In this document: piece by piece, positions 1 through 7,450 of the stretch | Numbering within the stretch: the stretch's first letter is position 1 | Layout of the letters: the number at the start of each line of letters is the position of its first letter | Assembly: GCA_013821455.1 (NCBI GenBank) | Contig: JACDGS010000018.1 | Span: forward strand, 1-64,000 | Length of the DNA stretch: 64,000 nt | From: Chthoniobacterales bacterium | GTDB taxonomy: Bacteria; Verrucomicrobiota; Verrucomicrobiia; Chthoniobacterales; UBA10450 | Reading direction: 5' to 3' | Program-made: the position numbers and the translations under genes | The notes under the pieces: model-generated | What the model saw: the letters and a program-made list of their open reading frames with translations, nothing else | The model's database searches: none | Told to the model about the DNA's origin: nothing

Positions 1-143
1 CGCGCCACCGGAAGAGGAAGCGTTCCCAAGACCAGACCCACCGCCAAACCCATCTCTCAAACCAATGACCTAAAACCAACCTGAATCCGCACGCCGCCCT
101 TGACTCCCTACATAGGGGTTAGGCCTTGGACGTGGCAAGATGC

Positions 144-476
144 TCAATGATGACCCAGTCTGCTCTGCTGCAAGTGACGCACGCATAGATAAAACGCAAG
201 TGCGAATACAACCGTCCAAGTGATGTGTGAGAGCATAAGCATCTGCAAGTAGGCTGCTCCCGGGCCGTCGGAATGAGTGAACTGCTTGAATGCAGCGAAG
301 GCGGAATAATGAAACGGCTTCATGAGCACTCCTCCGGGAGTCATGAACGCGGTGGCGAGTGCGTTCCCCACCGAACTACCAGACGCCTCCCAGACGATGC
401 TAGGCAAGCCGAGTACCGTGGACAGCACGATTCCGAAAAGGAACGCATCGAAGACCCGTAACCAGACGCGACGCAT
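144..476 (-). CDS. Small integral membrane protein, unknown function
   Basis: I do not recognise the family. The 110-residue product has two clear hydrophobic segments, near residues 8-30 (FDAFLFGIVLSTVLGLPSIV) and 80-100 (ITWTVVFALAFYLC), so it probably crosses the membrane twice. I start it at the ATG lying immediately after a CGTTAGGCCT sequence rather than at the ORF-track start, because the upstream residues (MADLVLVRP) are simply the translation of a 32-bp repeat that recurs 444 bp away. A GTTAGGC core also lies about 20 bp past its stop codon. Placement of a small ORF between such cores is what an integron gene cassette would look like, but no integrase gene is visible. It could also be a decayed chromosomal gene. 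Confidence 0.45.
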   Translation of the reverse strand: MRRVWLRVFDAFLFGIVLSTVLGLPSIVWEASGSSVGNALATAFMTPGGVLMKPFHYSAFAAFKQFTHSDGPGAAYLQMLMLSHITWTVVFALAFYLCVRHLQQSRLGHH

Positions 477-507
477 AGGCCTAACGAGAACAAGATCAGC
501 CACCGCT
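476..507. repeat. 32-bp direct repeat, copy 1
   Basis: A 32-bp block beginning TAGGCCTAACGAGAACAAG and ending GCCACCGCT is repeated exactly 444 bp downstream. It includes one copy of the iterated 9-mer plus 23 further bases shared only by these two sites, so it is more than the genome-wide word. It sits directly upstream of the small membrane ORF on the minus strand. Confidence 0.9.
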
Positions 508-566
508 CTCCACGGCGAGTCTTCGACTGGCGAGGGCGCGCGTCGCGGCGGGAAGAGAGGTTGGAG

Positions 567-919
567 TCATGGGAAACTTGAGCGTACGCCGGCGAGTGGT
601 TGGCTGCATCGCATGGGTAGGCCTTTAACGTTGCTTGCGAGGCATGGTCTGCATCTGCAATAAGCATCTCGGACGCCGCGGTGATAGGCAAGCCAAATGA
701 CGATCTGCGAGAAGAAGATGATGATAAATGTGAATACGAAGCCCTCCCGCGGTGTCCAGCCCGGGCTAGAATTAGCGTACGAGATAAGTCACGCCGACGG
801 CATGGCCTCGAGACTGAGGAAGACGAGAAGAGCCTGCCACCCTAGAATGCGGAGAGACGCGCCGCGTTGACTCGGCGGCGCTGCCTTTGTCTTTGCTTTC
901 GCTTCGGAGCCGGATGTCG
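567..919 (-). pseudogene. Small membrane protein broken by an in-frame TGA
   Basis: On the minus strand one frame reads ...LGWQALLVFLSLEAMPSA, then TGA, then continues open as LISYANSSPGWTPREGF followed by a very hydrophobic stretch (TFIIIFFSQIVIWLAYHRG). The two halves together look like one two-helix membrane protein in which a codon such as TGG (Trp) became TGA. No good start codon lies between the upstream repeat copy and the first hydrophobic segment, so the 5' end is also uncertain. The organisation copies that of the intact neighbour: repeat core, then small membrane ORF. I do not recognise the family. The alternative is a non-coding spacer with a chance hydrophobic frame. Confidence 0.3.
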
Positions 920-1027
920 TAGGCCTAACGAGAACAAGATCAGCCACCGCTGGCCAGGTCGCGCGTGGCGGCGGCGAGCGAGAGCTGGTTAAGATCCAGA
1001 TTGTTCGGCAGCAGTTCGGGGTTGGAT
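917..1027 (-). other. Possible integron attC-like site
   Basis: Read on the minus strand, this stretch starts with ATCCAAC, which fits the RYYYAAC core, and ends with GTTAGGC, which fits GTTRRRY. The spacing of about 110 bp lies in the attC range, and the ends show only imperfect inverted similarity (GAACAATCTGGATC against GAACAAGATCAGCC). The end contains the 32-bp direct repeat copy. Because GTTAGGC is iterated across the whole window, one core match has little weight; the inner L boxes are not convincing. Low confidence. Confidence 0.2.
920..951. repeat. 32-bp direct repeat, copy 2
   Basis: Exact second copy of the 32-bp block described above, in the same orientation, lying upstream of the broken small membrane ORF. 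The sequences diverge immediately on both sides (CTCTCC against GGCCAGG), as expected for a conserved boundary element rather than for a long segmental duplication. Confidence 0.9.
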
Positions 1028-1247
1028 GCAAACAGGACAAGCTGACGCGAAGGCAGCAAGCTCAAGTGCAAAGTTGGGATTTCGCTATTGCCTAACAGGA
1101 CGCAGCGCGCGGAACATCCCGACTTCGAGCCGGACACCGGCTACAGAAGGCGAAGGCGGAACGGCGCGCCAAAAAGCAGAAGCTGATCTGAGTCTATGTT
1201 CTACCGCGCATCGGCGAGAGAGCCCTGATGTGGAATCGGGCACACTG
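952..1247. other. Intergenic region without a supported gene
   Basis: Several short overlapping ORFs exist here on both strands, but none has a recognisable domain, a hydrophobic pattern or a convincing start. One GCCTAACAG variant of the iterated word is present. I see degraded sequence only. Confidence 0.5.
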
Positions 1248-1766
1248 CTACTTGGTGGGAACGGCCGGGACGGGGAGCGACTTTCTGGCGTATAAGCCCA
1301 TCGGATGAGCGGCCGGATCGAGCAGCAAACTAATAGCGCCAGTCCCATTGGGCAAATTAAACGGGAACCCGGGCGCGATTGTCGCCCCTAATTGTTTCGC
1401 CTTTGCGCAACTCGCCGGCACATCACTCACCTGAATGTAAACCACTCCATTGAATGGACTGATCTTGCCGTCAGCGACACGGATGGTCCCGATCCCCTTC
1501 CCGCCCGCGCTGATCTCCGCCGCCTGGTCGCTTCCCTGCACCGAAGCGAATGTCCAGCCGAAGAGCTTGCCGTAAAAATCCTTCGACTGCGCCAGGTTTG
1601 TCGTGGTGATATCGAACCAAGCAACGCGACCATCACCGACATCAGCCGGCATCGACTTATTTCCTTCCGCACGCGCTCGCTGACCCACCAAACTTAGCAC
1701 GCAGAACGATATGACGAGGACAACCCACAGGGTCACGGGAGAAGCGGTGATTTTTGTTAGTTTCAT
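1248..1766 (-). CDS. Secreted VOC (glyoxalase/bleomycin-resistance) family protein
   Basis: The 172-residue product starts with a signal peptide (MKLTKITASP, then VTLWVVLVISFCVLSLVG and an ARA-E cleavage region), followed by one VOC-type betaalphabetabetabeta module: RVAWFDITTTNLAQSKDFYGKLFGW is split over the first strand and helix, and ends with GAISLLLDPAAHPMGLY. Proteins of this type are often annotated as glyoxalase-like; the substrate is unknown. I use the internal ATG rather than the ORF-track start because the upstream 33 residues are basic and unlike the family, whereas the internal start gives a clean signal peptide. It is divergent from an AraC-family pseudogene, which may once have regulated it. 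Confidence 0.72.
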   Translation of the reverse strand: MKLTKITASPVTLWVVLVISFCVLSLVGQRARAEGNKSMPADVGDGRVAWFDITTTNLAQSKDFYGKLFGWTFASVQGSDQAAEISAGGKGIGTIRVADGKISPFNGVVYIQVSDVPASCAKAKQLGATIAPGFPFNLPNGTGAISLLLDPAAHPMGLYARKSLPVPAVPTK

Positions 1767-1812
1767 AGTGTGATGTTTTGTTTGTCTGTGACTTCTACGC
1801 CAAACCCGCCGA

Positions 1813-2093
1813 GACCTGCTTACAAATCTTGCGAACCAGATCAAAAAAACCGACACCAAAGCCACGGACTACGTTGCTCGCGTCAACCGCGCCGTGACCT
1901 TTGTGCTGCAGCATCTCGAGCAACCGTTGCCGCTCGAGGTCGTGACCCGCGCCGCGCACTTTTCGCCTTTTCATTTCCACGCATCTTTCGCTTGCTCGTG
2001 GGCGAATCGCTCAACCAATTCGTGAAGCGCGTTCGCCTTGAACGCGCGGTCGCTCTTATATCGCAGAAGAGTCGGCTCGAAACCGCAAGGTGA
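1813..2093 (+). pseudogene. AraC-family regulator remnant, frameshifted and truncated
   Basis: One frame reads DYVARVNRAVTFVLQHLEQPL and EVVTRAAHFSPFHFH, the first helix-turn-helix of an AraC/XylS DNA-binding domain. The match then jumps to the next frame as RIFRLLVGESLNQFVKRVRL and ERAVALI. Restoring one C in CAC(C)GCATC joins them, so a one-base deletion is the simplest explanation. The N-terminal effector part is missing, and a TGA follows soon after, before the second helix-turn-helix, so the gene is broken in three ways. AraC-type proteins of this sort regulate transcription; this one should be inactive. A sequencing error could explain the frameshift but not the truncations. Confidence 0.7.
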
Positions 2094-2175
2094 TCGCAGC
2101 CTGAATTTCCTGTCACGGTTAAGGCGCCGTCATTTTGCACGGCCTAAGATGACAAGGCGTGCGCGCCGGTTTTCG

Positions 2176-2943
2176 CTACGATATCCAATTAGGCGGGCGC
2201 TTTTCGAGGTAGGCGGCGATGCCTTCCTTGGCTTCGGAGGATTCGCGCGCCTCCAGGTGGTGACGTAACGCACAGTCGAGATCTTCTTTCACCGAGGTGG
2301 ACCAAAGCTCCTCGAGCAAACGCTTCGAGCTCGCGAGCGCGCCGGGTGCGTTTTGGAGGATCGCGCTGACAAGCTTCTCGACCTCGTTTTCGAGTTCGTT
2401 AGGCGCGACGACATGGTTGACGAGGCCGATCTCGCGCGCGCGATCGGCCGTGATGAGATCGCCGGTGAAAAGCAGCTCGCGCAGATCGCGCTCGCGCAGT
2501 TGGCGACGGAGAAATGTCATCACGAGCCCGGCGACGAGTCCGCGTTTCGCTTCCGGGTAACCGATCTTGGTCCGCGCGGCGGCGACGACGAAATCGCAGG
2601 CCGACATAATCCCGGCACCTCCCGCGACGGCCGCGCCGTGGACTTGCGCGATCGTGATCAGGCGCGTTTGGCTGAGGGCGAGAAGCATTTTCGCGATCGT
2701 CTCGGCGGAATGATGCGCCCGTTCAGTAATGGTCGTTTCATTGAGATCGAGGCCCGCGCAAAACGCCTTGCCCGCTCCGCGCAAGATAAGAACGCGCTGA
2801 CTGGATTCGCCGGCCGCGCGCTCGATCGCGTCGGTCAACTCAGTCATCAACTCGATCGTTAGGGCGTTGCGCCGCTCGGGTCGGTTGAGGGTGAGAATGG
2901 TCGTGCGATCCTTTGTTTCGACGAGAACGTTAGGCATGGCCAT
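2176..2943 (-). CDS. Enoyl-CoA hydratase/isomerase family, probable methylglutaconyl-CoA hydratase
   Basis: The 255-residue crotonase-fold protein carries the family hallmarks: LTLNRPERRNALT at the N-terminus, AFCAGLDL for the first oxyanion loop and GAAVAGGAGIMSACDFVVAA for the second, then FPEAKRG-like GYPEAKRGLV. It would hydrate an enoyl-CoA. Its divergent neighbour is an HMG-CoA lyase and the next gene is a methylcrotonyl-CoA carboxylase beta subunit, so the likely substrate is 3-methylglutaconyl-CoA in leucine degradation; this is inference from context. The start is either the outer ATG or a second ATG two codons in, where the coding begins ATGCCTAACG, an iterated-word copy. Both ATGs sit in a palindrome shared with the divergent gene. 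Confidence 0.85.
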   Translation of the reverse strand: MAMPNVLVETKDRTTILTLNRPERRNALTIELMTELTDAIERAAGESSQRVLILRGAGKAFCAGLDLNETTITERAHHSAETIAKMLLALSQTRLITIAQVHGAAVAGGAGIMSACDFVVAAARTKIGYPEAKRGLVAGLVMTFLRRQLRERDLRELLFTGDLITADRAREIGLVNHVVAPNELENEVEKLVSAILQNAPGALASSKRLLEELWSTSVKEDLDCALRHHLEARESSEAKEGIAAYLEKRPPNWIS

Positions 2944-2944
2944 G
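2935..2944. promoter_or_regulatory. CATGGCCATG palindrome holding start codons of two divergent genes
   Basis: The ten-base palindrome contains two ATG codons on each strand, and both flanking genes begin inside it, so their 5' ends overlap. There is no intergenic space for promoters or ribosome-binding sites between the genes: each would need signals inside the other's coding sequence. Confidence 0.6.
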
Positions 2945-3826
2945 ATTCAACCCGCGTCCCAAAAAGAGCAACCTGTGAAGCTGATCGAATGTCCGCGCGA
3001 TGCCTGGCAAGGTTTGCCGGGGCAGATTCCGACGGAGCGCAAAGTGGAATATTTACGCGCGTTGATCGAGGCGGGTTTTCGTCATCTCGATGCGGCGAGT
3101 TTTGTCTCGCCGAAAGCCGTGCCGCAGATGGCGGATAGCGCAGCGGTGCTCGCGCAGCTCAAATTGCCTAACGATGCCGAAATCATCGGCATCGTAGTAA
3201 ATGAAACAGGGGCGGAGCGGGCGCTGGCGACAAATGTGGTGACAACATTGGGCTATCCATTTTCGATCTCGGAGACGTTCCTGCGGCGGAACCAGAATCA
3301 GTCGCCTAACGAAAACACCGAGATCCTGCGGCGGATCAAAGCGCGAGCGGAGACCGCCGGGCGCGAAATCGTGGTCTACATTTCGATGGCGTTCGGAAAT
3401 CCCTACGGAGATCCCTGGAGCGAGGAGCGCGTGACAGAAGCGGCGCGCGAAATAGCGTCGTTAGGCTTGGGCGCAATCTCGTTGGCCGACACGGCCGGCG
3501 TAGCCACGACCGAACAAATTCGAAGGGTCGTTAGGGCAGTTTCTAACCTCGGCGAGAGATGCGAGATCGGCGTGCATCTGCATGGACGGCGCGAGGAGGC
3601 CGCGCCGAAGGTGTTGGCGGCTTACGACGCTGGCTGTCGCCGTTTCGATTCAGCGCTGGGCGGGCTCGGAGGATGCCCCTTCGCGCAAGATGAGTTGGTG
3701 GGAAATATTCCAACCGAAGAAGTGCTGCGTGCGCTTGCGAGCCGCGGTGTCCCTCAGCCCGTTGCCATAGACTTGGAGAATGTCCTCAGGCTCAATCGCG
3801 AAATCAGCGCCGCGTTTGCGGCCTAA
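2936..3826 (+). CDS. Hydroxymethylglutaryl-CoA lyase family protein
   Basis: The 296-residue HMGL-type TIM barrel would cleave HMG-CoA to acetoacetate and acetyl-CoA, the last step of leucine catabolism. Visible family motifs are KLIECPRDAWQ (canonical VEVGPRDGLQ), FRHLDAASFVSPKAVPQMAD, ISLADTAGVAT, GVHLHGRREEAAPKVLAAYDAG and the signature GGLGGCPFAQDELVGNIPTE with its catalytic Cys. The first motif deviates from the usual GPRDG, so the exact substrate could differ. The ORF-track start lies inside the divergent gene; I take the ATG in the shared palindrome. The stop codon TAA is formed by a GCCTAACGA word. It converges on the carboxylase gene with 10 bp between. Confidence 0.8.
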   Translation: MAMIQPASQKEQPVKLIECPRDAWQGLPGQIPTERKVEYLRALIEAGFRHLDAASFVSPKAVPQMADSAAVLAQLKLPNDAEIIGIVVNETGAERALATNVVTTLGYPFSISETFLRRNQNQSPNENTEILRRIKARAETAGREIVVYISMAFGNPYGDPWSEERVTEAAREIASLGLGAISLADTAGVATTEQIRRVVRAVSNLGERCEIGVHLHGRREEAAPKVLAAYDAGCRRFDSALGGLGGCPFAQDELVGNIPTEEVLRALASRGVPQPVAIDLENVLRLNREISAAFAA

Positions 3827-3836
3827 CGAGAAGCGA

Positions 3837-5471
3837 TCAGACCTGCACCACGCCCATGTGAAATCGGGCTCTGGGCATTGGGCGGCTGACGTAGCCTAAC
3901 AATTTGATGAGCACGTCGCGGGTCTGATCTGGTTGGATGATGGCGTCCAGCCAGCCGCGCGCCGCGCCGTAACGGATGTCAGTTTGTTCCTGGTAAGTTT
4001 CTTTCACTTTGGCGCGGAGTTGCTCGAGCTCTTCGGCGCTCGCTTTTTGATCGCCGCGCTCGCGCGATTTCGCGAGGACGGAGAAGACGGTGTCGGACGC
4101 CTGCGCGGCGCCCATAACGGCGTAACGCGCGTTCGGCCACGCGAGAATGAAGCGCGGGTCGTAGGCCTTGCCGCAGAGCGCGTAGTTGCCCGCGCCGAAA
4201 GAGCCGCCGGTCACGATGGTGATTTTCGGGACGACGGAATTGCTGACCGCACTCACCAATTTTGCGCCGCTGCGGATGATGCCGCTTTGTTCCGCGTCGC
4301 GCCCGACCATGAAGCCGGTCACATCCTGCAAAAAAACGATCGGCAAACCAGTTTGGTTGCAATCCATGACGAAGCGCGCGGCTTTGTCGGCGCTGTCGGC
4401 GTAAATGACGCCGCCCATCTGGATGCCGGCGTTTTTGGTGCGCACCTGCTGCCGCTGATTAGCGACGATGCCTAACGAGTGCCCGCCGATTCGCGCGTAG
4501 GCGGTGACGAGGGTTTTGCCGTAGTCTGCCTTGTATTCATCGAGTGAACCGGCGTCGATGATCGAGGCGAGGAGATCGCGCACGTCGTACTGTTTTTGGC
4601 CTTCGAGGCTGATCAAATCGTAAACAGCCTCCGGACTTTTTTCCGGCCTAACGATTTTCTTTTTCGCACCGCTTTTTTTCGCCGCTTCCGCTTCGGGCAG
4701 ATGCGCGACTAACGAACGCAATTTTTGCAAACACGACTCGTCATCCTTCTCGTAAAAATCGACCGTGCCGCTGATCTCCGCATGCATTTGCGCGCCGCCA
4801 AGCTCTTCCGGATCGACGATCTCGCCGATGGCTGCTTTGACTAACGACGGACCGGCGAGATAGAGACCGCTGCCTTCGGTCATCAAAACTTTGTCGCAAA
4901 GGACCGGCAGGTATGCGCCGCCGGCGACGCAGTTGCCCATGATGGCGGCGAACTGCGGAATGCCCGCGGCGGAGATGACGGAGTTGTTGCGGAAGATGCG
5001 ACCGAAGTCGTCTTCATCGGGAAAAATTTCGTCCTGCATCGGGAGGAAAACGCCGGAGGAATCGACGAGATAAATAATCGGCAGCGCGCTCTCGAAAGCG
5101 ATGCGTTGCGCGCGAATGATCTTCTTCGCGGTCTGGGGAAAGAAGGCGCCGGCTTTCACCGTCGCGTCGTTCGCGATAATCATGCAGGGAATGCCGGCGA
5201 CGCGGCCGATGCCGACGACCGCACCAGCCGCGGGCACATTTCCCCACTGTTCGTACATTTTGTAGGCAGCCCAGAGACCGATCTCGAAAAAGCCGGAGTC
5301 TGGATCGAGTAGCTGCGCGATGCGTTCGCGGGCGGGAAGGCGGCCGCGTTTGCGCTGGCGTTCCTGGCCGATTTTCCCTCCGCCTTCGCGCAGGATTTCT
5401 TCTTCCGCGAGGATGGCGGCGCAGCGGGCGCGAAGTTCGTTAGGCGAAGAAGCGGCCGCGCGGGAAGTCAT
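3837..5471 (-). CDS. Acyl-CoA carboxylase carboxyltransferase (methylcrotonyl-CoA carboxylase beta-like)
   Basis: The 544-residue protein has the two-lobed carboxyltransferase fold: an N-lobe with KRGRLPARERIAQLLDPDSGFFEI, GRVAGIPCMIIANDATVKAG, MGNCVAGGAYLPVLCDK and a C-lobe with PIVFLQDVTGFMVGRDAEQSGIIRSGAKLV and GGSFGAGNYALCGKAYDPRFILAWP. Both oxyanion glycine pairs are visible. Length and motif order fit MccB/LiuB, the biotin-dependent carboxylation of 3-methylcrotonyl-CoA; a geranyl-CoA or propionyl-CoA enzyme cannot be excluded. The biotin carboxylase/biotin-carrier alpha subunit is not in the window. The gene lies next to HMG-CoA lyase and an enoyl-CoA hydratase, together three of the last leucine-degradation steps. 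Confidence 0.88.
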   Translation of the reverse strand: MTSRAAASSPNELRARCAAILAEEEILREGGGKIGQERQRKRGRLPARERIAQLLDPDSGFFEIGLWAAYKMYEQWGNVPAAGAVVGIGRVAGIPCMIIANDATVKAGAFFPQTAKKIIRAQRIAFESALPIIYLVDSSGVFLPMQDEIFPDEDDFGRIFRNNSVISAAGIPQFAAIMGNCVAGGAYLPVLCDKVLMTEGSGLYLAGPSLVKAAIGEIVDPEELGGAQMHAEISGTVDFYEKDDESCLQKLRSLVAHLPEAEAAKKSGAKKKIVRPEKSPEAVYDLISLEGQKQYDVRDLLASIIDAGSLDEYKADYGKTLVTAYARIGGHSLGIVANQRQQVRTKNAGIQMGGVIYADSADKAARFVMDCNQTGLPIVFLQDVTGFMVGRDAEQSGIIRSGAKLVSAVSNSVVPKITIVTGGSFGAGNYALCGKAYDPRFILAWPNARYAVMGAAQASDTVFSVLAKSRERGDQKASAEELEQLRAKVKETYQEQTDIRYGAARGWLDAIIQPDQTRDVLIKLLGYVSRPMPRARFHMGVVQV

Positions 5472-5547
5472 CGGCTGGATTTACTTCGGCGAAGCGAAAC
5501 GAGCAAGAGATGGCTGGACGAGATGTTATCGCCTAACGAATTCCCGT

Positions 5548-5850
5548 TTAATAAACGTCGTCTTCCGAACGGTAGCCGGAGTCGCCGCGAATCGAGCGCA
5601 ACCGTCGTTGCATCACACGCTCGGACTCCGGTCGATTAATTCGTTCCATCGCCATTTTTACCACGAGCGGGATGACGGCCAGCGTTCCCACCGAAACGAG
5701 TGCGATCGCTGTGACCTGGCGCACGGGACGCGTAAACCGTTCCGCCACAAACAAGCCAACGCCAAGACCGAAAGCTGTCCGCGACAGAGTCAACAATCCG
5801 TCCAAGGGCAGCGCTTCCGCTGTTTTTGGAATGGATATGGAAATTGACAT
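5548..5850 (-). CDS. Small membrane protein, unknown function
   Basis: The 100-residue product has two hydrophobic stretches (ALPLDGLLTLSRTAFGLGVGLFV and QVTAIALVSVGTLAVIPLVV) separated by a basic loop with KxxRP-type residues, and a charged C-terminal tail rich in Arg, Glu and Asp. I do not recognise a family. It starts just downstream of a GCCTAACC variant word on its own strand and is divergent from the mannose-1-phosphate guanylyltransferase gene, with about 80 bp between the starts. The hydrophobic pattern and the fit between neighbours support a real gene. Confidence 0.6.
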   Translation of the reverse strand: MSISISIPKTAEALPLDGLLTLSRTAFGLGVGLFVAERFTRPVRQVTAIALVSVGTLAVIPLVVKMAMERINRPESERVMQRRLRSIRGDSGYRSEDDVY

Positions 5851-5930
5851 CGCCTAACCTTATACGTCTCACGGCCAAAAAAAGAAACGGGAATTCTCGC
5901 GCCTCTCAACTCGCTGCCGCTCCGTCCATC

Positions 5931-7004
5931 ATGATAAATTCCCTCTACGCGTTGATCCTGGCTGGCGGCAGCGGGGAGCGCTTCTGGCCGCTCAGCCGGC
6001 GCTCGAAACCGAAGCAGTTGCTCCGATTCGTTTCCGATAAAACGCTTCTTGAGGATACGATCGATCGTCTCGATGGACTCGTTCCGAAGGAGCACATCTT
6101 GATCCTAACGAACGTGGATCAGGAAGCCGCGGTGCGTGAGCTGCTGGCGGATTTTCCGGAAGAAAACATCGTGGCGGAACCGGCGAAGCGCGATACCGCG
6201 GCGGCGATCGCGCTCGCTGCGGGCTGGGTGGCGAAACGCGATCATCAGGCGACGATGCTGGTCTTGCCGGCCGATCACACGATCAAAGATCGCATGGCTT
6301 TTCAGGAGACGTTGCAGACGGCGGTGCGCGCGGCGGAAGAGACGGGCGCGATGGTCACGATCGGAGTGAAGCCGACTTGGGCGTGTCCCGGTTTCGGTTA
6401 CATCGAGCAAGGCGTGGCGGTGAGTTTGAAAGGCGCGGGCGCGAAGAATCCGCTCTTCCGCGTCGTTCGTTTTCGCGAAAAGCCAAACGCGGAATTGGCC
6501 GACAGCTTCGTGCGCGACGGAAACTTTCGCTGGAACGCGGGGATGTTCGTCTGGCCAGTGTCGACCGTCCTGAGCGAGTTCAATCGCCACGCACCGGAGC
6601 TGGCGAATTTCATCTCGCAATTGCGCGCGCCTAACAATTGGGATGCGACCTTGCGGGATCGCTTTCAGAACCTGCCGCGGATTTCGTTCGACTACGCGAT
6701 CATGGAGAAAGCCGATCGCGTGCTCATGGTCGAAGCGAGCTTCGATTGGGATGACGTCGGTGGCTGGCGCTCCCTCGCCGCTTATCTCGAGAAGGACGAA
6801 AAGAGCAACGCGGCCAACGGCGATGTGACGACTTTGAACGCGAGCAACAACATTGTTTTCAACGCGGGCTCGAGCAAAATCGCGCTCCTCGGCGTGCACA
6901 ATCTCATCATCGTGCAGACGGCCGATGCGCTGCTCGTTTGTCATCGCCACGATGCGGAGAACATCAAGAACCTGGTCGGCAAACTGCCGCCGGAATTGCA
7001 ATGA
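5931..7004 (+). CDS. manC: Mannose-1-phosphate guanylyltransferase
   Basis: This 357-residue nucleotidyltransferase makes GDP-mannose from mannose-1-phosphate and GTP, a precursor for surface glycans. The signature LILAGGSGERFWPLSRRSKP lies at the extreme N-terminus, followed by VLPADHTIKD, GFGYIEQG, FRWNAGMFVWPV and SFDWDDVGGWRSL, all typical of the ManC/GMP family; the C-terminal isomerase (PMI) half found in bifunctional enzymes is absent. The ORF-track start is 35 codons upstream; I chose the ATG in front of INSLYALILAGG because family proteins begin there. The stop overlaps the start of ruvX (ATGA), indicating translational coupling. Confidence 0.9.
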   Translation: MINSLYALILAGGSGERFWPLSRRSKPKQLLRFVSDKTLLEDTIDRLDGLVPKEHILILTNVDQEAAVRELLADFPEENIVAEPAKRDTAAAIALAAGWVAKRDHQATMLVLPADHTIKDRMAFQETLQTAVRAAEETGAMVTIGVKPTWACPGFGYIEQGVAVSLKGAGAKNPLFRVVRFREKPNAELADSFVRDGNFRWNAGMFVWPVSTVLSEFNRHAPELANFISQLRAPNNWDATLRDRFQNLPRISFDYAIMEKADRVLMVEASFDWDDVGGWRSLAAYLEKDEKSNAANGDVTTLNASNNIVFNAGSSKIALLGVHNLIIVQTADALLVCHRHDAENIKNLVGKLPPELQ

Positions 7005-7450
7005 AACGAGTGATGGGAATCGACTACGGGAGCGCGCGAATCGGCGTCGCGCTTTCGGACGAGTTGCAAATGCTGGCGCATCCCACGGAAACGATCGCAG
7101 TCGCTAAAACGCCCAATCCCGCCGCACGAATTGCCGCCATCGTGGCCGAACGAAACGTCGAGCGCATCGTCGTCGGCCTGCCGCGCCACATGAACGGCAG
7201 CGTGGGCGCTTCCGCGGAAGAAGCGCAGGCTTTCGCGCAAAAGCTCCGAGAATTAGTCACGTGCGAAGTCCGCACTTGGGACGAGCGGCTGTCCACAGTC
7301 GCGGCGCATCGCGCTTTGCAAGAGGCTGGGAAAACCAGCCGGCAAACGCGTGGGTATATCGATCAGGTGGCCGCCCAACTGCTCCTGCAAAGTTATCTCG
7401 ACAGCTTGCCGGGGAATCAAGCGCACCCCGGGAGCGATCCTTTTGCCTAA
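7001..7450 (+). CDS. ruvX: Putative pre-16S rRNA nuclease / Holliday junction resolvase-like YqgF
   Basis: The 149-residue RNase H-fold protein opens with MGIDYGSARIGVALSDE, the YqgF signature with its catalytic Asp, continues with IVVGLPRHMNGSVG and WDERLSTVAAHRAL (second acidic site) and ends with IDQVAAQLLLQSYLD (third acidic residue). The family processes the 5' end of 16S rRNA in E. coli. It overlaps manC by four bases and overlaps truA by eight, so the three genes form one transcription unit. The TAA stop lies within a GCCTAACGA word. Confidence 0.92.
   Translation: MKRVMGIDYGSARIGVALSDELQMLAHPTETIAVAKTPNPAARIAAIVAERNVERIVVGLPRHMNGSVGASAEEAQAFAQKLRELVTCEVRTWDERLSTVAAHRALQEAGKTSRQTRGYIDQVAAQLLLQSYLDSLPGNQAHPGSDPFA

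Noticed and set aside
341-691. Minus-strand ORF of 116 aa overlapping the small membrane ORF
   Set aside because: It has a weaker hydrophobic profile and no relation to the repeat boundary; the overlapping frame gives clean transmembrane helices.
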